NCBI GenBank assembly: GCA_031277855.1
Contig: JAITLO010000040.1
Location: 1-50,515 of the forward strand
DNA length: 50,515 bases
Direction of reading: 5' to 3'
Source: Acidovorax sp.
GTDB lineage: Bacteria; Pseudomonadota; Gammaproteobacteria; Burkholderiales; Burkholderiaceae_C
The position numbers and the translations under genes were made by a program. Under the pieces are notes generated by a model that worked only from the letters and a program-made list of their open reading frames with translations, had not been told where the DNA came from and made no database searches. This document shows, piece by piece, positions 16,908 through 26,021 of the stretch (position 1 is the stretch's first letter; the number at the start of each line of letters is the position of its first letter).

Positions 16908-18659
16908 ATGTTGCGATGGTCCGATATGCGCGTGGGCACCAAGCTGTTTGGTGGTTTTGCGCTGGTGCTGGTGTTGACCTTGGTGGTGGGCGGGCTGTCC
17001 CTGTGGCAGCTGCAACGCCTGAACAGTGCCATGCTGGTGGTCAGCGACCACGCCATGCCCAGCGTGGCCGATACCGGCAATCTGCGTGGGCAGTGGAACC
17101 GCTATCGCCGGATGGAGGCCGGCATCCTCAATGCCACTGGCGTGCAGGAAGTACAGCAGATTGCCCAGCAGGCCGACAAGGTGCTGGAGGGGATTGAGAA
17201 AACCGAACGCTCGTTCGAGTCGCTGCCCCGTTCCGAGCAGGAAAAAGCGTTGATGCAGACCTACCAGCAGCACCGCAAAACCTATATGGAAAGCCATGCG
17301 CAGTTCATGAAAGAGGCGCTGGCCAAGGACTATACCCAGGGCAGCGGTGATTTGTTGCTGGGCGATACCGTCTCCAATCTCTATGCCGGCCAGGCCGAGG
17401 CGAATTTTGTGGCCATGGCCGAGACCGTGGGCAAGCTCATGACCTTGAGCCTGGAAGATGCCAACCGTGCGCGCAGCGCAGGCCAGCAGGTGTATGCCGC
17501 TGCCTGGTGGTGGGTGGTGGCAGGAGTGTCTGCCAGCGTGGTGCTGGCCTTGCTGTGTGCCTGGTTGGTAACCCGTGCTGTGACCCGCCCGGCCGCCCAG
17601 GCGGTGAGCGTGGCCCGACGCATTGCCGAAGGCGATTTGAGCCAGGCCGTGCCTGCCGGTGGCAAGGACGAGATGGGTGTGCTGCTCCATGCGTTGGGGC
17701 AGATGCGCACCAGCCTGGGTGAGGTGGTGCAGCATGTGCGTCGCAATGCCGAAGCTGTGGCCACGGCCAGTGCGGAAATTGCCCACGGCAATAGTGATTT
17801 GTCCAGCCGTACCGAAGAGCAGGCCAGCGCTTTGCAGCAGACGGCTGCGGCCATGACCCAGCTGGGGGGCACGGTGCGGCAGAACGCAGAAAGTGCCCGC
17901 CAGGCCAACCAGCTGGCCATGAGCGCGAGCACCGTGGCTGCCCAGGGCGGCGAGGTGGTGGGCGAGGTGGTGGCCACCATGCGCGGCATCAATGACAGCA
18001 GCCACAAGATTGCCGACATCATCGGCGTCATCGATGGCATCGCTTTTCAAACCAATATCCTGGCGTTGAACGCCGCCGTGGAGGCCGCACGTGCCGGCGA
18101 GCAAGGGCGCGGCTTTGCCGTGGTGGCGGGCGAGGTGCGTACCCTGGCCCAGCGCAGTGCCGAAGCGGCCAAGCAGATCAAGCAGCTGATCGAGGCCAGC
18201 GTGCAGCAGGTGGAGCAGGGCTCGCGCCAGGTGGACCAGGCCGGTAGCACCATGCAGGAAGTGGTCAGCGCCATCCGCCGCGTGACCGATCTGGTGGGCG
18301 AGATCACCGCCGCCAGCACCGAGCAAAGCGAAGGCGTGTCCCAGGTGGCCCATGCCATCACCCAGATGGACCAGACCACCCAGCAAAACGCGGCCCTGGT
18401 GGAGCAGAGCGCGGCAGCGGCCGGAAGCTTGCAACGCCAGTCCAGCGACCTGGTGCAGGCCGTGTCCCGTTTTCGGACGGCCGAGGGCGCGGCGCGGCCA
18501 CAGGGCAGTGTGCAGCCCCGGCCCTTGCACCACAGCCCGGTGGCCGCGCCGCGCCCTGAAGCGCGACCGGCATTGGTTGCAGCATCCTCGGCGGGCATGG
18601 GCGCTATCGCCGCCGCGGAATTGACGAACGCCAAGGAAGACGACTGGGCGCAGTTTTAA
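16908..18659 (+). CDS. Methyl-accepting chemotaxis protein
   Basis: This 583-residue receptor has a first membrane helix at about 11-31, a helical periplasmic ligand domain (about 32-195) of the four-helix-bundle type, a second helix at about 197-218, a HAMP domain, and a long cytoplasmic coiled coil. The signalling tip (about 380-411) contains [20 protein letters not shown] and [15 protein letters not shown]. The Ala-rich tail ends DWAQF, which fits the xWxxF docking pentapeptide for CheR/CheB methylation enzymes. The ligand cannot be predicted. The start has a strong GGGAGGAG ribosome site. A cheW gene follows 257 bases later. Confidence 0.93.
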   Translation: MLRWSDMRVGTKLFGGFALVLVLTLVVGGLSLWQLQRLNSAMLVVSDHAMPSVADTGNLRGQWNRYRRMEAGILNATGVQEVQQIAQQADKVLEGIEKTERSFESLPRSEQEKALMQTYQQHRKTYMESHAQFMKEALAKDYTQGSGDLLLGDTVSNLYAGQAEANFVAMAETVGKLMTLSLEDANRARSAGQQVYAAAWWWVVAGVSASVVLALLCAWLVTRAVTRPAAQAVSVARRIAEGDLSQAVPAGGKDEMGVLLHALGQMRTSLGEVVQHVRRNAEAVATASAEIAHGNSDLSSRTEEQASALQQTAAAMTQLGGTVRQNAESARQANQLAMSASTVAAQGGEVVGEVVATMRGINDSSHKIADIIGVIDGIAFQTNILALNAAVEAARAGEQGRGFAVVAGEVRTLAQRSAEAAKQIKQLIEASVQQVEQGSRQVDQAGSTMQEVVSAIRRVTDLVGEITAASTEQSEGVSQVAHAITQMDQTTQQNAALVEQSAAAAGSLQRQSSDLVQAVSRFRTAEGAARPQGSVQPRPLHHSPVAAPRPEARPALVAASSAGMGAIAAAELTNAKEDDWAQF

Positions 18660-18916
18660 GGGGGAAGGGGGCGAGCACTGGCGCCCGCGCCCTGCGGCGC
18701 ATGGGCAGGTGCTCGGTCGCAGGGGTTTTGTGGTTGACAGGGCTTGTCGGCCCAGTTCCACTCTATGTGCCATCCGGCCCAGCATCTGAGATGGGCGGCA
18801 AAATACCCAGGCTGTTGCAGCGCCCGAGGCGGTAGTCTGCAGCAGCGCTCTTGCGGCAGATGCCGTATATACCAGCAAGCCATGACCGTGCGGCCTTGGG
18901 GCCGGGGAGGAGTGAA

Positions 18917-19396
18917 ATGACCGCAGCCAGCAGCAGCAATTTTTCCGAGTGCCTGACGTTCCGGCTGGGGGAAGAGGAATACGGCATCGACATCTTGCGG
19001 GTGCAGGAAATCCGCTCCTATGAGCAGCCCACCCGCATTGCGCATGCGCCGTCCTATATCAAGGGCGTGATCGACCTGCGGGGTGTGATCGTGCCCATTG
19101 TGGATTTGCGGCTCAAGCTCCATTGCGAGCAGGCCGAGTACACGCCTTTTACCGTGGTCATCATCCTGAACGTGGGCACCACGGTGCTGGGCGCGGTGGT
19201 GGATGCCGTGGCCGATGTGGTGCGCCTGCCGCCCGATGCCCTCAAACCCGCGCCGCAGCTGCAGGCGCATGTGGACAGCGCCTTTATCAAAGGCATTGCC
19301 AAGCTGGGTGAGCGCATGCTGATCGTGGTGGATATCGAGTCCTTGCTGGGCTCGGCCGATATGGGCTTGCTGCGTGCGGTGAGTGATGCTGCGTAA
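18917..19396 (+). CDS. cheW: Chemotaxis coupling protein CheW
   Basis: The 159-residue protein is a single CheW domain. It begins with CLTFRLGEEEYGIDILRVQE, then has ITS-type segments PSYIKGVIDLRGVIVPIVDL and ends with KGIAKLGERMLIVVDIESLL, the typical receptor- and CheA-binding faces. It couples the receptor to the kinase CheA. No cheA, cheY or motor gene is in the window, so it must work with components elsewhere. The ATG at 18917 has a GGGAGGAG-like site; an upstream ATG would add 22 unrelated residues. Confidence 0.93.
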   Translation: MTAASSSNFSECLTFRLGEEEYGIDILRVQEIRSYEQPTRIAHAPSYIKGVIDLRGVIVPIVDLRLKLHCEQAEYTPFTVVIILNVGTTVLGAVVDAVADVVRLPPDALKPAPQLQAHVDSAFIKGIAKLGERMLIVVDIESLLGSADMGLLRAVSDAA

Positions 19397-19485
19397 CACC
19401 CCCTGAGCGGCTTTGCCGCTTCCCCCTCCCTGGCTTCGCCGGAGGGGGACGACAGCCTCGCTGCGGGGCGGCCCTTGCTCGCTGT
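19397..19485. repeat. Intergenic GC-rich hairpin repeat (Comamonadaceae type)
   Basis: This stretch after cheW contains two successive hairpins: AGCGGCTTTGCCGCT and CCCCCTCC...GGAGGGGG. Similar motifs (CCCCTGAGCGGC or its complement) occur at 13018-13030 and 45700-45735, showing a family of dispersed repeats. It lies between convergent genes and may also help terminate both. Confidence 0.6.
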
Positions 19486-19530
19486 CTCTGATTTTGGTCT
19501 GCGCCAGTTGCATGCGCCATGGTGCGTAAC

Positions 19531-20925
19531 TCACCGCTGTGGGATCTGCGGTGCTGCTTGACGCAGGGGGCTGTGCTGCTCTAGTTCTTGCATATAGTGG
19601 GCCATGCCTTCGCCTTCGCGCTGCAAAAAGCGCTCCACCGCATCAGCAAACGCCGGGTGGGACAGCCAGTGGTAGCTGGCCGTGGCCACGGGCAGCAGGG
19701 CGCGGGCCATTTTGTGCTCGCCCTGGGCGCCGCCTTCAAAGTACGCCAACCCCTGGGCTATGCACCACTGCAGCGGCTGGTAGTAGCAGGCCTCGAAGTG
19801 CAGACAGTCCACCCGCTCCAGCGCGCCCCAGTAGCGTCCATAGGCCGTGGCACCGCGCAGGGGCTCTGCAATTTCAGTAGCTGCCAGCGCAGATACACCG
19901 GGCATTTGAGAGGGTTTTCCGACTGAAGCCGGCGTGGCATCAGCACTGACTGCTATCAAACTGCAGGCCATGCGCCTGCCGTCCCGCTCGGCAATGAACA
20001 ACACCCAGTGGCCGGGCAGATCGCGCGCCATGCGGGTGAAAAAGTCGCGCTGCAGATAGGGCGGGTTGCCATGTTCCACATAGGTGCGGGCATAACAGGC
20101 GTAGAAAAAGTCCCAGTCCTGCTCGCTGATTTCGCGCCCCGCCCGCACGCTGAACTGCACGCCGGCCTGGGCTACTTTCTGTCGCTCCTGGCGAATTTTC
20201 TTGCGCTTGACCTGTTGCAAGCTGGCCAGAAAATCGTCGAAATCGACATAGAGCCTATCCGTGGCCGCTAAAACACGCGCAGCGGGGAGCGTGGGGGCCC
20301 ATCCGCTGCCGGGCCGCCCCAAGGCGGATACGGCCCCCTCGGGGGGCAGCGAACCACACGCAGTGGGGAGCGTGGGGGCCATGTTCTTCCAGTGAAATTG
20401 CACGCCAGCGCGCGCTATCCAGCCTGCTTGCGCCAGTGCGGCATGATCGGCTGCATCGCCAAACAGCACATGGGCTGAAGACAGTCCTTGCTCCGCACAC
20501 CAGGCTTGCACGGTCTGCACCAGCCGCAGCCGCCATTGTGGGTTGCTGGCCAGCAGCCGGCTGCCTGGCACGGGGGTAAAGGGCACGGCCACCACGGCCT
20601 TGGGGTAATAGGCCAGGCCATGCTCGTGGTAGGCGCGGGCCCAGGCCATGTCAAACACATATTCCCCCCAGGAGTGGTGTTTGACATACAGCGGGCAGGC
20701 GGCCAGCAGTTGTTCGCCTTCGGGCGTTTGCTGCCACAGGGTGATGCAGCGCGCATCCCAGCCGCTATCGGTGCTGGCACTGCCGCTTTCTTGCAATGCG
20801 GCCAGGTAGGCATGGCGCATGAAAGGGGTGGGGGTGGCTTGTTGTGCCAACAATGCATCCCAGGCTGTTGCAGCAATCTCCTGCACGGTGGCAAACACGC
20901 GGGTGATAATGGGCTTTTCGGTCAT
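19531..20925 (-). CDS. GNAT/FemAB-type acyltransferase family protein (COG3146) with in-frame repeat insertions
   Basis: The 464-residue protein belongs to the COG3146 peptidogalycan biosynthesis family. Family segments are WGEYVFDMAWARAY (about 86-99), AYYPKAVVAVPFTPVPGSRL, DFDDFLASLQQVKRKKIRQE (about 228-247), YARTYVEHGNPPYL, and GRYWGALERVDCLHFEACYY with CIAQGLAYFEGGAQGEHK. The function of the family is not settled; an amino-acyl or acyl transfer is assumed. It is longer than usual: residues about 182-225 and 326-358 are low-complexity (Ala/Pro/Gly/Ser-rich) insertions encoded by repeats, while the reading frame is kept. It converges on cheW and is divergent from nadE. Confidence 0.8.
   Translation of the reverse strand: MTEKPIITRVFATVQEIAATAWDALLAQQATPTPFMRHAYLAALQESGSASTDSGWDARCITLWQQTPEGEQLLAACPLYVKHHSWGEYVFDMAWARAYHEHGLAYYPKAVVAVPFTPVPGSRLLASNPQWRLRLVQTVQAWCAEQGLSSAHVLFGDAADHAALAQAGWIARAGVQFHWKNMAPTLPTACGSLPPEGAVSALGRPGSGWAPTLPAARVLAATDRLYVDFDDFLASLQQVKRKKIRQERQKVAQAGVQFSVRAGREISEQDWDFFYACYARTYVEHGNPPYLQRDFFTRMARDLPGHWVLFIAERDGRRMACSLIAVSADATPASVGKPSQMPGVSALAATEIAEPLRGATAYGRYWGALERVDCLHFEACYYQPLQWCIAQGLAYFEGGAQGEHKMARALLPVATASYHWLSHPAFADAVERFLQREGEGMAHYMQELEQHSPLRQAAPQIPQR
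19872..19960. repeat. Small inverted-repeat element within the acyltransferase gene
   Basis: The left end (TTTCAGTAGCTGCCAGCGCAG, complement of the right) and right end (19941-19960, which reads TTTGATAGCAGTCAGTGCTG on the minus strand) are imperfect inverted copies. The element encodes the extra residues about 326-351 of the protein and keeps the frame. TTTGATAGC followed by GCTG also occurs at 13626-13650, and TTGATAGCTGTCAA at 44888-44901, suggesting a dispersed repeat family. Confidence 0.45.
20284..20380. repeat. GC-rich direct repeat insertion within the acyltransferase gene
   Basis: The 16-base sequence GGGGAGCGTGGGGGCC occurs at 20284-20299 and again at 20365-20380. The offset is 81 bases, exactly 27 codons, so the frame is kept. 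Between them lies a hairpin-forming segment (GCCCCCTCGGGGGGC). In the protein this gives two APTLP units in an Ala/Gly/Pro-rich insertion. Confidence 0.7.
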
Positions 20926-20990
20926 GCGGGGCGTGGATCAGGTCTCGTTCCGCACAGTTTAGGCAGGCCGCATCGGCCCCATCACCTTCC

Positions 20991-22643
20991 ATGACGCTTT
21001 CCATCCGCATTGCCCAGCTGAACTTTGTTGTGGGCGATTTGTCAGGCAATGCCCAGAGAATCATTGATGCCGCTGCCCAGGCCTATGCCGATGGCGCGCA
21101 GCTGCTGCTCACCCCCGAGCTGGCGCTGTGTGGCTACGCGGCCGAGGATTTGTATCTGCGCCCCGCATTCCAGGCCGCTTGCGACCAGGAGCTGGCGCGC
21201 ATTGCCAAGGCCACTGAGGCCTGGCCGGGCTTGACCCTGGTGGTGGGCCACCCCAGTGTGGTGCCCGAGCCTGGCGAGCAGCGCCGCTACAACACGGCCA
21301 GCGTGCTGCGCCAGGGACAGGTGGAGCGCAGCTACCACAAGCAATGTCTGCCCAATTACAGCGTGTTCGACGAGCAGCGCCATTTTGTGGCCGGCCAGCA
21401 CAGCTGCGTGGTGGATGTGGCCGGGGTGAATGTGGGCCTGCTGATCTGCGAAGACGCCTGGCAGAGCGCGCCGGCCACGGCCGCCAAGGCCGAGGGGGCG
21501 CAGCTGCTGGCGGTGCTCAATGCCTCGCCTTTCCACCACCACAAGCAAGAGGAGCGCGAGCGCGTGCTGGCGCAGCGTGCGGCCGAAACCGGCCTGCCCC
21601 TGGTCTATGCCCATTTGGTGGGCGGGCAGGATGAGCTGGTGTTTGACGGCGGCAGCGTGGCCGTGAGCGCACGGGGCGATGTGGTAATGCGCGCACCCGC
21701 GTTCCGCGAAAGCCTGGTGGCCTTGCGTGCCACGCATGCGCATGGTGGTGTGCAGTTGGCAGGAGATATCAGTCTGGCGCAGACGCCAGACGCCGCGCTG
21801 TGGGACGCCCTGGTGCTGGGCGTGCGCGACTATGTGGGCAAAAACCGCTTCCCCGGGGCGCTGCTGGGCCTGTCTGGCGGTATTGATTCTGCCCTGGTGC
21901 TGGCGATTGCCGTGGATGCGCTGGGCGCAGACAAGGTGCGCACGGTGATGATGCCCTCGCCCTATACGGCCGACATCAGCTGGATTGACGCGCGCGACAT
22001 GGCCGAGCGCCTGGGCGTGCGCTATGACGAAATTTCGATTGCCCCGCAGTTCGAGGCTTTCAAGGCCGCGCTGGCGGCCGACTTTGCCGGCCTGGCCGAG
22101 GACACCACCGAAGAAAATCTGCAGGCCCGCATACGCGGCACCTTGCTGATGGCCCTGTCCAACAAACATGGCGCCGTGGTGCTGACCACGGGCAACAAGA
22201 GCGAAATGGCCACGGGCTACTGCACGCTGTATGGCGATATGGCGGGCGGCTTTGCCGTGATCAAGGATGTGCTCAAGACGCGGGTGTTTGACCTGGCGCG
22301 CTGGCGCAATGCCAACGACCCTTACGGTACGGGCGCCAGCCCCATTCCCGAGCGCATCATCACCCGCCCCCCCAGTGCCGAGCTGCGTCCGGATCAGAAA
22401 GACCAGGACAGTCTGCCGTCCTATGAGGTGCTGGACGCCATCATCGTGCGCTACATGGAAAATGACGAGTCGGTGGCAGCGCTGATTGCCGATGGCTACC
22501 CGGCCGCCGATGTGGACCGCGTGACGCGGCTGATCCGCATCAACGAATACAAGCGCCGTCAGGCGCCGGTGGGCATTCGCGTGTCCCCGCGCAGCTTTGG
22601 CAAGGACTGGCGCTATCCCATCACCAATGCCTTTCGTGCCTGA
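20991..22643 (+). CDS. nadE: Glutamine-dependent NAD+ synthetase
   Basis: The 550-residue enzyme makes NAD+ from deamido-NAD+, using ammonia from glutamine. The N-terminal nitrilase-like glutaminase has its triad in TPELALCGYAAEDL (Glu), KQCLPNYSVFDEQRHF (Lys) and LLICEDAWQ (Cys). The C-terminal synthetase has the P-loop LSGGIDSALVLAIAVDALG, ATGNKSEMATGY-type TTGNKSEMATGYCTLYGD, and the late RITRLIRINEYKRRQ-type region. Length is typical for the 550-residue proteobacterial form. It is divergent from the acyltransferase gene and 45 bases upstream of glnB. Confidence 0.95.
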   Translation: MTLSIRIAQLNFVVGDLSGNAQRIIDAAAQAYADGAQLLLTPELALCGYAAEDLYLRPAFQAACDQELARIAKATEAWPGLTLVVGHPSVVPEPGEQRRYNTASVLRQGQVERSYHKQCLPNYSVFDEQRHFVAGQHSCVVDVAGVNVGLLICEDAWQSAPATAAKAEGAQLLAVLNASPFHHHKQEERERVLAQRAAETGLPLVYAHLVGGQDELVFDGGSVAVSARGDVVMRAPAFRESLVALRATHAHGGVQLAGDISLAQTPDAALWDALVLGVRDYVGKNRFPGALLGLSGGIDSALVLAIAVDALGADKVRTVMMPSPYTADISWIDARDMAERLGVRYDEISIAPQFEAFKAALAADFAGLAEDTTEENLQARIRGTLLMALSNKHGAVVLTTGNKSEMATGYCTLYGDMAGGFAVIKDVLKTRVFDLARWRNANDPYGTGASPIPERIITRPPSAELRPDQKDQDSLPSYEVLDAIIVRYMENDESVAALIADGYPAADVDRVTRLIRINEYKRRQAPVGIRVSPRSFGKDWRYPITNAFRA

Positions 22644-22661
22644 AGAGCGCGTCGCTTTTGA

Positions 22662-23027
<366 letters not shown>

Positions 23028-23044
23028 GTGTGTGACCCGCACGC

Positions 23045-23073
23045 AAAAAAGCAGCCAACAGGCTGCTTTTTTT
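23045..23073. terminator. Bidirectional intrinsic terminator between glnB and the LOG gene
   Basis: A tract of A residues, the stem GCAGCC/GGCTGC with a four-base AACA loop, and a tract of T residues form a symmetrical hairpin. With T tracts on both strands it can end both the glnB transcript and the convergent LOG-terminated operon. Confidence 0.88.
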
Positions 23074-23090
23074 GTGCATGGAGATGCGGT

Positions 23091-23693
23091 TTAGATCTTG
23101 TCGCGCAGGTCCTGGCTTTCCGGGGCCAGGCCGGCGGCCTGCACCATGGACTGCAGCAGCGGCTCCACCTGGTGGTCGTGGCGAATGAGGTCCATCTGCC
23201 AGTCGCCCATAAAGCCGTTGTCCACGGTTTGCTGCAAAAACTGCAGCATGGTGTCGTAATAGCCGGCCACGTTCAGCAGGCCTATGGGCTTGTCGTGGTA
23301 GCCCAGCTGGCGCCAGGTCCAGACTTCGAACAGTTCTTCAAAAGTGCCGATGCCACCGGGCAGGGCCAGAAAAGCCTGGCTGCGCTCGGCCATCATGGCC
23401 TTGCGCTCGTGCATGGTGGTCACGATGTGCAGCTCGTCGCAGGCGCTGTTGGCGACTTCCTTGTCCACCAGGGCCTGGGGAATGATGCCGATCACGCGGC
23501 CGCCGGCCTCGCGTGTGGCCTCGGCCACGGTGCCCATCAGGCCGGTGCGCCCACCGCCATAGACCAGTTGACCGCCATGCGTACCTATCCAATGGCCCAC
23601 GGCACGGGCAGCAGCCACGTACTCGGGCTTTTCACCAGGGCGGGAGCCGCAGTACACACAGATGGAGAAGTGGGGAGTGGCGGTGGCAGTCAT
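23091..23693 (-). CDS. LOG family protein (cytokinin riboside 5'-monophosphate phosphoribohydrolase-like)
   Basis: The 200-residue protein has the LOG start ICVYCGSRPG, the GGQLVYGGGRTGLMG loop, the ERKAMM segment and the signature LPGGIGTFEELFEVWTWRQL. Members cleave nucleotide monophosphates such as AMP or cytokinin nucleotides to a free base and ribose phosphate; many bacterial LOG proteins were formerly named lysine decarboxylases. It is the last gene of a six-gene operon running from the sigma factor gene, 21 bases after dgkA. Confidence 0.9.
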   Translation of the reverse strand: MTATATPHFSICVYCGSRPGEKPEYVAAARAVGHWIGTHGGQLVYGGGRTGLMGTVAEATREAGGRVIGIIPQALVDKEVANSACDELHIVTTMHERKAMMAERSQAFLALPGGIGTFEELFEVWTWRQLGYHDKPIGLLNVAGYYDTMLQFLQQTVDNGFMGDWQMDLIRHDHQVEPLLQSMVQAAGLAPESQDLRDKI

Positions 23694-23714
23694 GGAGAGA
23701 TGGAGTGGGAAATG

Positions 23715-24104
23715 TCAGGCAAAACGGGCATAGGCTGCGGCGGCAAAGGCGCAGCCGCACAGCAGCAAGGTCAGCAGCACGGCTGCGCTACCCATGTCTT
23801 TGGCGGCCTTGGCAAGCGCATGCCATTCGGGGCCGAAGCGGTCTATGGCGGCCTCCACTGCGCTGTTGAGCAGCTCGGTTACCAGCACCAGCACCAGTGT
23901 GGCCAGCAAAAACATGCGCTCCAGCCAGCTCTGGCCCAGCCACAGGCCCAGGGGTAGCAGCACCAGACACAGGCAGGCCTCGGTGCGGAAGGCTTTCTCC
24001 TGCCAGGCTGCGCACAGACCATCGCGGGAAAAGCTCAGTGCATGCCACATGCGGCGCAGACCGGTGCGCTGCTTTTGCAGGTTTTCAAAAGGTGCAGGTT
24101 GCAT
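23715..24104 (-). CDS. dgkA: Diacylglycerol kinase
   Basis: The 129-residue inner-membrane enzyme phosphorylates diacylglycerol to phosphatidic acid, recycling lipid from osmoregulated glucan or lipopolysaccharide modification. It has three membrane segments and the family motifs EKAFRTEACLCLVLLPLGLW, TELLNSAVEAAIDRFG with the catalytic glutamates, and HALAKAAKDMGSAAVLL. I start it at the ATG at 24102-24104; a longer reading overlaps the RDD gene and does not resemble the family. It begins 11 bases after that gene. Confidence 0.93.
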   Translation of the reverse strand: MQPAPFENLQKQRTGLRRMWHALSFSRDGLCAAWQEKAFRTEACLCLVLLPLGLWLGQSWLERMFLLATLVLVLVTELLNSAVEAAIDRFGPEWHALAKAAKDMGSAAVLLTLLLCGCAFAAAAYARFA

Positions 24105-24115
24105 GGTGGAAAAAC

Positions 24116-24631
24116 TCAAGAGCGGGTGCTGACCAGGCGGGTGCCGGCCAATGCGTCGTGCAGAAACTGGTGTTGGGGGTGAAAGCGGCTGAGCAAGGCC
24201 CAGACTGCGACCCAGCCCAGGGTGATGACGGTGCTTTCTGCGGCCGGCAGGTGAAACGGGGCCACGGCGGCCAACGGCGGCAGAAACCACAGCCAGCACA
24301 GGGCGTAGCGGGCGAGTGCACGCACCGCAGTGATGGGGCGGCCGTATTGGTCCACCACGCGCACATGCCAGGTTTTCATGGCCAGGGTCTGGCCCGAACG
24401 GCTCCAGAACCAGGCGAAGTAGGCACCGAACACCACAAACAGCAGCACTTGCAGCACATGAGAGCCTTGCAGCGGCGGGATGAGCAAGGCCAGCACCCCT
24501 TGGGTCAGCACGGCGATGAACAGCAGGGCAAACAGCAGCAGACCTTCATACAGCCAGCAGGCCATGCGGCGGCGCAGGCTGGGCGTGGTCAGGCTGGAAG
24601 TGGGAGAAGGAGAAGAGGGCAGTGCGTTCAC
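24116..24631 (-). CDS. RDD family membrane protein
   Basis: The 171-residue protein has about four membrane segments and the RDD pattern: SLRRRMACWLYEGLLLF at the first segment, a middle GQTLAMKTWHVRVVDQYG, and QHQFLHDALAGTRLV at the end. RDD proteins are poorly understood; some are linked to ion or stress transport. It starts at GTG (24629-24631) with no clear ribosome site; an internal ATG at 24562 is the alternative. It sits 29 bases after the DUF3106 gene, within the sigma-factor operon. Confidence 0.85.
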   Translation of the reverse strand: MNALPSSPSPTSSLTTPSLRRRMACWLYEGLLLFALLFIAVLTQGVLALLIPPLQGSHVLQVLLFVVFGAYFAWFWSRSGQTLAMKTWHVRVVDQYGRPITAVRALARYALCWLWFLPPLAAVAPFHLPAAESTVITLGWVAVWALLSRFHPQHQFLHDALAGTRLVSTRS

Positions 24632-24660
24632 AGGCAGCGGGCGCGGAAAACCCGCAGCGC

Positions 24661-25518
24661 TTACTGCGGAGAGTGGATGGGGGGGAAGTCAGGGTGCGAA
24701 TACAGCCCCCCGGACCGCGGAAGTTCGGTTTGCTGTAGCGGTGCATTGTCGCCCAAGGGCGGCAGGCTGATCACGGGGGCCGCTTGCGGCGTTGTGACGG
24801 GGGCTGCCTGGACTGGTGCCTCGGGTGGAGGCGGCAGGACAGCCGTTGTCGGGTGTGGCGGAATCTTCGGTGGATTGGCCACGTTTGCAGGGGTGTTGGC
24901 CGCTGGAATCACGGCCAGCTTGCGCTTGGCAGGCACTTGCAGCGCCGTGGCCGCACCGCGCGCCTTGGGGGCCGCCTTGGCGGCCAGGCGGCGCTTTTCC
25001 TCATCGCTCAAGGCCTGGTAGGCATCCCACTTGGCCTGCAGCTCTTCGGCTGACAACTGGCGGCTGGCAAAAAAATTCAGTCGTGCCTGGTTGCGCTGCT
25101 GAACGCTGAGGCTGGCCCAGGTCTGCATGCGCTGGCGCAGCTTGTTCTGGTCTTCGGGTTGCAACTGCTCAAAGCCATCGGCCAGGCTCATCCAGCGGCG
25201 TTTGGTCAGCTCGCCCATGCTGCCCCAGCGCTCCTGCAGGGGCTCCAGCACCTTGCGCTGTTGCGCGGAAAGTTCTTTCCATTGCGGGCCCGAGCTGCTG
25301 CGTTGCAGGTTCTGGTGGGTGCCTGCTGCCAGGGAAAGACGTGGTTTGCCGCTGGGGCCGGGAACCGACAGATCTGCAGGGACGGCGCTGGGCGCCATGC
25401 GAACCTGTGACACCGACCAGGCACCACCGATTGCCAGGCCCAACAACACAGCTGCCGCCACGGTGGTGGCGGCGCGCAGGCAGGGTGAGGAGGCGGCGTT
25501 CGGTGCTCTGGTGTGCAT
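24661..25518 (-). CDS. DUF3106 domain-containing membrane-anchored protein
   Basis: The 285-residue protein has an N-terminal membrane helix (about 17-37) and a DUF3106 region (about 78-170) with repeated Trp/Arg-rich motifs: WKELSAQQRKVLEPLQERWG, TKRRWMSLADGFEQL, then RMQTWASLSVQQRNQARLNF. A Pro/Ala-rich tail follows. The bulk is probably periplasmic. Function is unknown. In Burkholderiales it usually stands in this block behind an ECF sigma factor and a DUF3619 protein, so a role in envelope sensing is plausible. It lies 26 bases after the DUF3619 gene. Confidence 0.82.
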   Translation of the reverse strand: MHTRAPNAASSPCLRAATTVAAAVLLGLAIGGAWSVSQVRMAPSAVPADLSVPGPSGKPRLSLAAGTHQNLQRSSSGPQWKELSAQQRKVLEPLQERWGSMGELTKRRWMSLADGFEQLQPEDQNKLRQRMQTWASLSVQQRNQARLNFFASRQLSAEELQAKWDAYQALSDEEKRRLAAKAAPKARGAATALQVPAKRKLAVIPAANTPANVANPPKIPPHPTTAVLPPPPEAPVQAAPVTTPQAAPVISLPPLGDNAPLQQTELPRSGGLYSHPDFPPIHSPQ

Positions 25519-25544
25519 GCAGTCGGGGCGGTGGGGTGTCTGGT

Positions 25545-26021
25545 TTAGCGCGCAGCCATATCGGGCTGGCTTTGCAGATATTGGATAAAGCCAGCGTCGG
25601 TATAGGCGTCAGGCGGCAGGGGGGCGGTCAGCAGCTCGGTATCGAGCTCGGCCACCGCCGTCGTGGTGCTGCTGTCTTGCTGCACGCCGACGAAGGCAAT
25701 GCCGGCCACCATGGCGGCAATCGGCAAAGCGGTAAGCGCAGTGCGCAGCCACTGCGGCACACCCCAGCCCATGCCAGAGGGTGCGGAGCCCAGTGTGGCG
25801 GAGCCATCTGTCCCCAGCTGGATGGCGTGCAGGGTCGCCTCTTGCAAAGAGCGTTCAATCTGCAGGGCATCGCGCTTGCGCACGGACAGCGCCTGCTCTC
25901 GCGAGGCACGCAGGCGCTCGGTGACCACGTAAGGCAGGTCCGCCTCGCCGGCAGTCAGGCGCGCAGCAATCTTGCGACCGAACTGGTCTACAGAACTGTC
26001 CAGGTAAGAGGCGGTGTTCAT
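25545..26021 (-). CDS. DUF3619 family protein, possible anti-sigma factor
   Basis: The 158-residue protein has a soluble N-terminal part (about 1-80, with the motif YLDSSVDQFGRKIAARLTAG), one membrane helix (about 85-110, WLRTALTALPIAAMVAGIAF), and a short periplasmic tail with LLTAPLPPDAYTDAGFIQYL. This layout matches the DUF3619 family. It overlaps the sigma factor gene by four bases (ATGA), so the two are translationally coupled. The single-pass layout and coupling suggest that it anchors or holds the sigma factor, but no zinc-binding anti-sigma motif is present. Confidence 0.8.
   Translation of the reverse strand: MNTASYLDSSVDQFGRKIAARLTAGEADLPYVVTERLRASREQALSVRKRDALQIERSLQEATLHAIQLGTDGSATLGSAPSGMGWGVPQWLRTALTALPIAAMVAGIAFVGVQQDSSTTTAVAELDTELLTAPLPPDAYTDAGFIQYLQSQPDMAAR

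Noticed and set aside
16710..18878. Minus-strand open frame of 722 codons opposite the chemoreceptor gene
   Set aside because: It mirrors the chemoreceptor coding region and shows only His/Gln/Leu-rich low-complexity sequence.
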